A stretch of DNA of 64,000 nt from an uncultured Bacilli bacterium (GTDB lineage: Bacteria; Bacillota_I; Bacilli_A; RF39; UBA660), in NCBI GenBank assembly GCA_934167695.1, contig CAKPLP010000002.1, positions 1 to 64,000 of the forward strand. The letters are read 5' to 3'. The position numbers were made by a program, and so were the translations under genes. Positions 58,198 to 64,000 of this stretch are shown piece after piece (the stretch's first letter is position 1; each line of letters starts with the position of its first letter). The notes beneath the pieces are model-generated. The model made no database searches. It saw only the letters and a list, made by a program, of their open reading frames with translations, and had not been told where the DNA came from.

Positions 58198-59643
58198 ATG
58201 AAAGCAGAAACTTATAATAAGAAATATGCTGTATTAATTGAAAAATTAAGACAGTTAAGTACAAAAGAAACTATAGAAGAAATTGAAACATTTATCAAAG
58301 AAGAATTAAATTATGCTTCTTCTGCAGATTTAAGAAATAGAATAAGCAAAGTAAAGGAATATGAATCATTATCAGAAGAGGAAATTGCTAGATTAGAAAA
58401 AATATATGATATGTATAAACAACAAAGTGGGGCATCATCATACAGCAAACAATGCGCTAATTTAATTGAAAAGTTAAGACAGTTAAGCACAAAAGAAGCA
58501 AAAGAAGAAATTAAAAGATTTATAGAAGAAGAGTTAAACTGTAGTTATCCTGTGGATTTAAAAAATAAAATAATAAAAACGATAGAATATAAATTATTAT
58601 CAGAAGAAGAAATTACTAGATTAAAAAAAATATATAATATGTATAAAAAAGAAAGTATAGATAAAACGAGAGTTAGTTATAAAAACAGTAATACGTACAA
58701 TATAAAATACGCTGAATTAATTGAGAAATTAAGACAATTAAGCACAAAAGAAACAAAAGAAGAAATCAAAACATTTATCGAAGAAGAATTAAATTATACT
58801 TCTTCTACAGATTTAAGAAATAGAATAATCAAAGTAAAAGAATATAAATCATTATCAGAAGAGGAAATTGCTAGATTAGAAAAAATATATGATATATACA
58901 CTAAAATTAGAGAACAAGAAACGATCGAAAGACATAAAAATGCCACAGTAAGAAGAAAAGAAAAACTTGATAAAAGAGATATAGAGAATAAAGAAAATAT
59001 TTTCATAGTATCACATATAGAAGAATTTATTGAATCTGGTCAAACTAAAAAAGAATATATCACTAAAAATCATATTACATATACTGAATTTGAAAAAATG
59101 GTAAAATATGTTGAAAGGTTATATCCAGAGTTATATTTTAATTATAAGTCATATTTATATTGCCAAGAAACAGAATTAGAATATATAATAGAAACTACAT
59201 TACCATTAATATTAGAGGGTTTAAGAAATGGTGTATTAGAAAATGAAACAAAAAGAAATTTTGATATTATAGATTTTTATTCTATAGTAAAAAGTAATAT
59301 AAGTGTTGATGAATATTATCAAAAAGCCAAAAGATATCAATTTTTTAATAGTATAGATGAACAACATTTATATTGTAAATTCGCATCAAAATATACTGAT
59401 ACAGATTTAACTAACATAGAAATTATAACATATTTAGATGGTTATACAGAAATTAATAGTAAAAAAGATAAATATGGTTTACCAATAATTGGAACAGGTA
59501 GGGTAATAACAGAAGAAGAAAAAATAGAAATGCTTAGTTTTCTAAAATCTAATAATATTCCTATAAGTAATAATTCATTAAGAGATATAACAACAAGATA
59601 CTTAAGCGGGAATAAAGACAAAAGTAAACAGGCAACAAAATAG
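58198..59643 (+). CDS. Protein with three tandem ~75-residue helical repeats
   Basis: The 481-residue soluble protein starts with three copies of a helical unit, beginning near residues 6, 82 and 167 (LIEKLRQLSTKET, then EEIK-FIEEELN, DLRNRI-KVKEY, LSEEEIARLEKIYDMY). The copies share most residues and long DNA identity, so the duplication is recent. The C-terminal half (~245-481) is different, with SGQTKKEYITKNHITYTEF resembling a helix-turn-helix start and ITEEEKIEMLSFLKSNNIPI near the end. TTGGGGGGAATATATAAAA precedes the ATG. I do not recognise the family; a scaffold or binding role is a guess. Confidence 0.7.
   Translation: MKAETYNKKYAVLIEKLRQLSTKETIEEIETFIKEELNYASSADLRNRISKVKEYESLSEEEIARLEKIYDMYKQQSGASSYSKQCANLIEKLRQLSTKEAKEEIKRFIEEELNCSYPVDLKNKIIKTIEYKLLSEEEITRLKKIYNMYKKESIDKTRVSYKNSNTYNIKYAELIEKLRQLSTKETKEEIKTFIEEELNYTSSTDLRNRIIKVKEYKSLSEEEIARLEKIYDIYTKIREQETIERHKNATVRRKEKLDKRDIENKENIFIVSHIEEFIESGQTKKEYITKNHITYTEFEKMVKYVERLYPELYFNYKSYLYCQETELEYIIETTLPLILEGLRNGVLENETKRNFDIIDFYSIVKSNISVDEYYQKAKRYQFFNSIDEQHLYCKFASKYTDTDLTNIEIITYLDGYTEINSKKDKYGLPIIGTGRVITEEEKIEMLSFLKSNNIPISNNSLRDITTRYLSGNKDKSKQATK
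58213..58900 (+). repeat. Three-copy tandem repeat within the 58198 gene
   Basis: Units start at 58213, 58441 and 58696 (228 and 255 bases apart). The shared core encodes LIEKLRQLSTKE and LSEEEI-RL-KIY. Confidence 0.8.
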
Positions 59644-59695
59644 TAAAAAGAGTAGAGGTTGAGTAAAAAAATATAATAAAGAGGGGAAAAGGTAT

Positions 59696-59869
59696 ATGAA
59701 AGAAAACAGCAAAAAGCAAAAGAATTTAACTACAATTTATAGATTATACTTACAAACACTGATGAATATAAGAAACTATCAAAATACTTATGGTGATGAA
59801 GACTTACTTCAAATATTAGAAGAACAACTACCAGAAGATGTTAAAATTAATACCTCAAAAAAACATTAA
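59696..59869 (+). CDS. Small hypothetical protein, third gene of the unit
   Basis: The 57-residue helical protein reads KENSKKQKNLTTIYRLYLQT, LMNIRNYQNTYGDEDLLQIL and EEQLPEDV. GAGGGGAAAAGGTAT precedes the ATG. It follows the repeat protein by 52 bases and ends in a terminator, so it is likely the last gene of that transcript. Unrecognised. Confidence 0.6.
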   Translation: MKENSKKQKNLTTIYRLYLQTLMNIRNYQNTYGDEDLLQILEEQLPEDVKINTSKKH

Positions 59870-59898
59870 AACTTTCAATAGTAAATGAAAGTTTTTTT
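59869..59898 (+). terminator. Terminator of the 57742-59869 unit
   Basis: AAACTTTCA (59869-59877) pairs with TGAAAGTTT (59886-59894), followed by TTTTATTTT. Confidence 0.85.
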
Positions 59899-60071
59899 AT
59901 TTTATGATTATAATTTGTCTTTTGCTTAATAATTATCAGTTTGCCAATTTTCTAAAACAAGAGAGGTAATAAATATATGTCTTAGTTTTTTTCTTTAATC
60001 AAAAAAAAGAACTTTTTATAAGTCCCTTTTATTTATAAATAAGTTCGAATAGTTCAAACCAATTCACTTAG

Positions 60072-60155
60072 TGGTGCGGGTAACAGGAGTTGAACCTGCA
60101 CGTCTAAGACACTAGATCCTAAGTCTAGCGCGTCTGCCAATTCCGCCATACCCGC
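60072..60155 (-). tRNA. tRNA-Leu (TAG)
   Basis: The reverse complement gives acceptor GCGGGTA/TACCCGC, a long variable arm (CTAGTGTCTTAGACGT region), anticodon TAG and encoded CCA (60072-60074). Confidence 0.95.
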
Positions 60156-60162
60156 ATAAAAA

Positions 60163-60239
60163 TGGTGGACCCTATAGGACTCGAACCTATGACCGCCCGG
60201 TTATGAGCCGGATGCTCTAACCAACTGAGCTAAGGGTCC
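60163..60239 (-). tRNA. tRNA with CAT anticodon, most like tRNA-Ile2
   Basis: Acceptor GGACCCT/AGGGTCC, D-arm AGCTCAGTTGGTTAGAGC, anticodon loop CTCATAA, T-arm TAGGTTCGAGTCCTA, CCA encoded. The CTCATAA loop with a GGAC start is typical of tRNA-Ile2, whose C34 becomes lysidine to read AUA; elongator Met is the alternative. Confidence 0.9.
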
Positions 60240-60250
60240 ATTGCCATTTA

Positions 60251-60279
60251 ATAATAACATATATTTTTTTATCGTGCAA
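60251..60279 (-). promoter_or_regulatory. Promoter of the tRNA-Ile2/tRNA-Leu pair
   Basis: On the minus strand TTGCAC (60279-60274), 17 bases and TATTAT (60256-60251), 12 bases upstream of the first tRNA. Confidence 0.5.
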
Positions 60280-60308
60280 TACTAAATTTAAAAAAAATAT
60301 ATTTTATA

Positions 60309-60349
60309 TTAGCACTCTATATTGACAAGTGCTAAAAATAGAGTATAAT
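60309..60349 (+). promoter_or_regulatory. CIRCE operator and promoter of clpB
   Basis: TTAGCACTC (60309-60317), nine bases and AAGTGCTAA (60327-60335) is the HrcA-bound CIRCE element with one mismatch. TTGACA (60322-60327) inside it and TATAAT (60344-60349) 16 bases on are the SigA promoter. This predicts heat-shock control by HrcA. Confidence 0.88.
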
Positions 60350-60371
60350 AGATATAGAAAGAAGGGATATT

Positions 60372-62477
60372 ATGTATAATAATTATAATAATCAAAATGA
60401 AGAAGAAAACGTTTTTGAGAAATATGGTCGTAATATTACCCAAGCTGTTAAAGATAATAAGATTGATCCAGTAATTGGTAGAGATGAAGAAATAAGGAAT
60501 ATTACTAGAATCTTATCTCGAAAAACTAAAAACAATCCAGTTCTAATAGGTGAGCCGGGAGTTGGAAAAACAGCGATTGTTGAAGGTTTAGCTGAAAGAA
60601 TTGTAAAAGGAGATGTTCCAAATAGTTTAAAAAATAAAACTGTTTGGGAATTGGATATGGCAGCCTTAATCGCAGGAGCAAAATATCGTGGAGAATTTGA
60701 AGAAAGATTAAAGAAAGTTTTGAATGAAGTTAAAAAATCAGAAGGCGAAGTAATTATGTTTATTGATGAAATACATACGATTGTTTCGTCAGGAGATGCC
60801 TCAGGTGGTATGGATACTTCAAATATCTTAAAACCAATGCTTGCTCGTGGAGAAATTAGAATAATAGGTGCTACAACTTTAAACGAATATCGCAAATATA
60901 TTGAAAAAGATGGAGCACTAGAAAGAAGATTTCAAAAAATAAAGGTTTCTGAACCTACGGTAGAAGATACAATAACAATATTAAGAGGATTAAAAGAACG
61001 TTTTGAAATACATCATGGTGTAACGATTAAGGATAAGGCATTAATTGCCGCTGCAACATTATCAAATCGTTATATAACAGATAGATTTTTGCCAGATAAA
61101 GCTATTGACTTAATAGATGAAGCTTGTGCAACAATAAGAGTTCAATTAGACTCAGTACCAGAAAAATTAGATAGACTATCTAGAAAGATAATGCAATTAG
61201 AAATAGAAAAACAAGCCCTAAAGAAAGAAAAAGATGAATTAAGCAAAAAACGTTTAACTGAAATAGACAATGAGTTAGTCACATTAAAAGAAAAAGAACA
61301 AGAACTAACAAACAAATGGAATAATGAAAAAGAAATAATTGATAAGATAAAAGATAAGAAATCAGAAATAGAAAAAGCAAAATTTGATTTATCACAAGCA
61401 GAAGCAAGATACGATTTAGAAACAGCAGCAAGATTAAGACACGGAACAATTCCAAGCTTAGAAAAAGAATTAACAGAGTTAAGAAACAGTACTAAAAATC
61501 AAATAATAAGTGATGTAGTAGAAGAGGAAGATATTGCAACAGTAATTTCTCGTTGGACCAACATTCCTATAAGCAAACTTGTTAATAGTGAAAAAGAAAA
61601 ATTGCTTCATTTAGAAGATAACCTAAGAAAAAGAGTAATAGGTCAGGATGAAGCATTAAAACTAGTAAGTGAAGCTATCCTTCGTAGTAGAAGTGGAATA
61701 AAGGATCCTAATAGACCAATAGGTTCATTTCTATTCTTAGGAACAACTGGAGTAGGAAAAACAGAAGTAGCAAGAAGTGTTGCCTACGAGTTATTTGATG
61801 ATGAGCATCATATTGTTAGAATTGACATGAGTGAATATATGGAAAAATTCTCAGTATCTAGACTTATTGGATCTCCTCCGGGATATGTTGGTTATGACGA
61901 AGGAGGTCAATTAACAGAAGCTGTAAGAAGAAATCCATATAGTGTTGTTTTATTCGATGAAATAGAAAAAGCCCATCCAGAAGTATTAAACTTATTATTA
62001 CAAATACTTGATGAAGGGCGTCTTACAGACTCAAATGGACGTACAGTTGACTTTAAAAACACCATTATTATTATGACATCAAATCTTGGTAGTGAAGATA
62101 TTTTAAATGGTGAAAAAGAAAAAGTACTAATTGACATAAAAAAATATTTTAGACCAGAATTCGTTAACAGAATAGACGAAATTATTATATTTAACTGCCT
62201 AACTAAAAATGCTATTAGCAAAATATTAGATAAGATAATTAAAGAAATAGAACAAAGACTAAAATATTCAAATATTCATATTGCTCTAACACAAGATGCT
62301 AAAAATTACTTAATAGAAAATGGTTATAGTCAAGCCTATGGAGCAAGACCATTAAAAAGATTAGTTACCACTACATTGGAAACAATCTTAGCAAAAGAAT
62401 TAATTAATAGTAATATAAAACCAAATGAAACAGTTACTTTTGATTATAAAGATAATCAAATAGTTTTAAAAAAGTAA
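60372..62477 (+). CDS. clpB: ClpB-type disaggregase lacking the N-terminal Clp domain
   Basis: The 701-residue AAA+ protein starts directly before the first ATPase (NVFEKYGRNITQAVKDNKIDPVIGR); the usual ~150-residue Clp_N domain is absent. AAA1 has GEPGVGKTA and FIDEIHTI, a coiled middle domain of ~100 residues follows (KIMQLEIEKQALKKEKDELS to RHGTIPSLEKELTEL), and AAA2 has GTTGVGKTEVARS and GSPPGYVGYDEGG. No ClpP-binding GF loop follows TSNLGSEDIL, so it should disaggregate with DnaK rather than degrade. GAAAGAAGGGATATT precedes the ATG. Heat-shock control by CIRCE. Confidence 0.9.
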   Translation: MYNNYNNQNEEENVFEKYGRNITQAVKDNKIDPVIGRDEEIRNITRILSRKTKNNPVLIGEPGVGKTAIVEGLAERIVKGDVPNSLKNKTVWELDMAALIAGAKYRGEFEERLKKVLNEVKKSEGEVIMFIDEIHTIVSSGDASGGMDTSNILKPMLARGEIRIIGATTLNEYRKYIEKDGALERRFQKIKVSEPTVEDTITILRGLKERFEIHHGVTIKDKALIAAATLSNRYITDRFLPDKAIDLIDEACATIRVQLDSVPEKLDRLSRKIMQLEIEKQALKKEKDELSKKRLTEIDNELVTLKEKEQELTNKWNNEKEIIDKIKDKKSEIEKAKFDLSQAEARYDLETAARLRHGTIPSLEKELTELRNSTKNQIISDVVEEEDIATVISRWTNIPISKLVNSEKEKLLHLEDNLRKRVIGQDEALKLVSEAILRSRSGIKDPNRPIGSFLFLGTTGVGKTEVARSVAYELFDDEHHIVRIDMSEYMEKFSVSRLIGSPPGYVGYDEGGQLTEAVRRNPYSVVLFDEIEKAHPEVLNLLLQILDEGRLTDSNGRTVDFKNTIIIMTSNLGSEDILNGEKEKVLIDIKKYFRPEFVNRIDEIIIFNCLTKNAISKILDKIIKEIEQRLKYSNIHIALTQDAKNYLIENGYSQAYGARPLKRLVTTTLETILAKELINSNIKPNETVTFDYKDNQIVLKK

Positions 62478-62515
62478 AAAGAAAAATATTAATAAAGTTT
62501 TCTTCTTATATAAAT

Positions 62516-63192
<677 letters not shown>

Positions 63193-63315
63193 ATTACTCA
63201 ACTCCTTTTATATACTACAAAGTATACCATGTTAGTCATTGTTCTTCAATATATTAAAAGAAGCAAAATCAAATATTTAACACTATAAAATAAACTAATG
63301 GATTTTCGTTTTCCT

Positions 63316-63343
63316 TTGCACTAAATAAATTTCGTGCTATAAT
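63316..63343 (+). promoter_or_regulatory. Transketolase promoter
   Basis: TTGCAC (63316-63321), 16 bases, TATAAT (63338-63343), with the extended TG at 63335-63336. Confidence 0.65.
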
Positions 63344-63367
63344 GATTTTACTAAGGAGTGAGATAAA

Positions 63368-64000
63368 ATGCGATTATTTAAAAGTAATGATAATCCGGTT
63401 AATGAGGTTAAAATAATAGATCAGTTAAGAGCTTTAGGAATTGATATGATTGATGAAGCAAGTAGTGGACATCCCGGGATTGTTTTAGGAGCAGCACCTA
63501 TTATATACACACTTTTTGCTAATCATCTAAGAGTTATACCAGAAAATCCTAGTTTTTATAATAGAGATCGTTTTATCATGAGTGCAGGTCATGGTTCAGC
63601 CTTATTATATGCTACATTATATTTAGCTGGATTTGACATTGAACTTGAAGATTTAAAAAAATTTCGTCAAATAGACTCACTTACTCCGGGACATCCAGAA
63701 TATGAAGTAACTCCGGGAGTAGATATATCAACTGGACCATTAGGCCAGGGCTTAGCATCAGCAGTAGGTATGGCAATCGGAGAAAAGCATGCAAGTGCTT
63801 TAATTAACGAACCAAAGAACAAATTAATTGATTACTATACTTATGTGTTAGCAAGCGATGGAGATCTTATGGAAGGAATTGCCCATGAGGCATCATCTCT
63901 AGCAGGTACACTGAAACTAAACAAATTAATAGTTTTATATGATTCAAATTCTATTTCTTTAGATGGAAAAACATCACTATCATTTACAGAAAATATAAGA
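63368..64000 (+). CDS. tkt: Transketolase, N-terminal part (cut by window end)
   Basis: The first 211 residues are visible: the start DQLRALGIDMIDEASSGHPGIVLG, then RDRFIMSAGHGSALLY, HPEYEVTPGVDISTGPLGQGLASAVGMAIGEK, and LASDGDLMEGIAHEASSLAG, the thiamine diphosphate-binding GDGxxxEG motif. The enzyme moves two-carbon units between sugar phosphates in the pentose phosphate pathway. AAGGAGTGAGATAAA precedes the ATG. The frame is open at the last base. Confidence 0.97.
   Translation, partial: MRLFKSNDNPVNEVKIIDQLRALGIDMIDEASSGHPGIVLGAAPIIYTLFANHLRVIPENPSFYNRDRFIMSAGHGSALLYATLYLAGFDIELEDLKKFRQIDSLTPGHPEYEVTPGVDISTGPLGQGLASAVGMAIGEKHASALINEPKNKLIDYYTYVLASDGDLMEGIAHEASSLAGTLKLNKLIVLYDSNSISLDGKTSLSFTENIR

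Noticed and set aside
58213..58900. CRISPR-like repeats
   Set aside because: Only three units of ~230-255 bases, in frame within one protein; no short palindromic repeats, spacers or cas genes.

Overview
The window is very AT-rich DNA (roughly 70% A+T by eye), densely packed, with short intergenic gaps, strong Shine-Dalgarno sites and Firmicutes-type hairpin/U-tract terminators. It uses the standard bacterial code: several genes (gerAA, trmK, dnaG, spoIVFB and one pilin-like gene) end in TGA. PolC, SigA next to DnaG, TrmK, YqeG/YqeH, SigK, SpoIVFA/SpoIVFB, SpoIIIAH, GerE, GerM and GerA proteins point to a low-GC endospore-forming Bacillota. The many short surface proteins and type IV pilin-like genes suggest an uncultured gut lineage near the Mollicutes/RF39/RFN20 groups. 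The lineage is inferred; the endospore genes are read from the sequence.

Layout. 1-4 kb: a cut gene, tRNA-Gly, a KinB-like histidine kinase behind three phased Spo0A-type boxes, a small coat-like gene, rluB, a ferredoxin and a tail-anchored protein. 4-11 kb: an unknown gene, polC, a zinc-ribbon protein and truB, whose N-terminus is a decayed VanY carboxypeptidase domain. 11-15.5 kb: an 11-G tract in a leader ORF before a secreted surface protein, rpsO behind an S15-type leader, and pnp. 15.6-22.1 kb: spoIVFA/spoIVFB, tRNA-Ala, a deoxyribonucleotidase starting at ATT, two small membrane proteins, gerAA-gerAC and an rlmD-like methyltransferase. 22.1-25.2 kb: a worn accessory patch with a repeat of the rlmD 3' end, gene remnants, a GNAT enzyme, a frameshifted membrane gene and an acyltransferase-domain protein. 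25.2-29.8 kb: marR with a heterodimeric ABC exporter. 29.8-38.8 kb: ZIP transporter, queH, arginase, murE, a TasA-like surface protein, sigK, a polysaccharide deacetylase, yqeG-yqeH and a membrane protein. 38.8-42.1 kb: a 1099-residue pilin-like surface protein. 42.2-45.8 kb: dnaG-sigA-trmK. 46-50.7 kb: membrane proteins, a GHL10 glycosidase, two pilin-like genes and nfo. 50.7-57.5 kb: a class B PBP, rpmG, efp, an SDR, a YnbB-like PLP enzyme, spoIIIAH, gerE and gerM. 57.6-59.9 kb: an unrecognised three-gene unit with a perfect SigA promoter and two Spo0A-like boxes. 60-64 kb: tRNA-Leu and tRNA-Ile2, clpB without its N domain under a CIRCE operator, a zinc-ribbon membrane protein and the start of transketolase.

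How they fit. The sporulation genes span the pathway from initiation (kinase) through engulfment (SpoIIIAH, GerM), late mother-cell control (SpoIVFA/FB processing pro-SigK, then GerE) to germination (GerAA/GerAC). Sequences like SigE, SigG and SigK promoters lie in front of several of them. Two signals go beyond single genes. First, 26 of 29 Pro-Gly dipeptides use CCC or CCG, which keeps CCWGG sites rare. Second, one class of genes has TATAAT followed within 6-9 nt by GGTGAT, giving nearly leaderless mRNAs.
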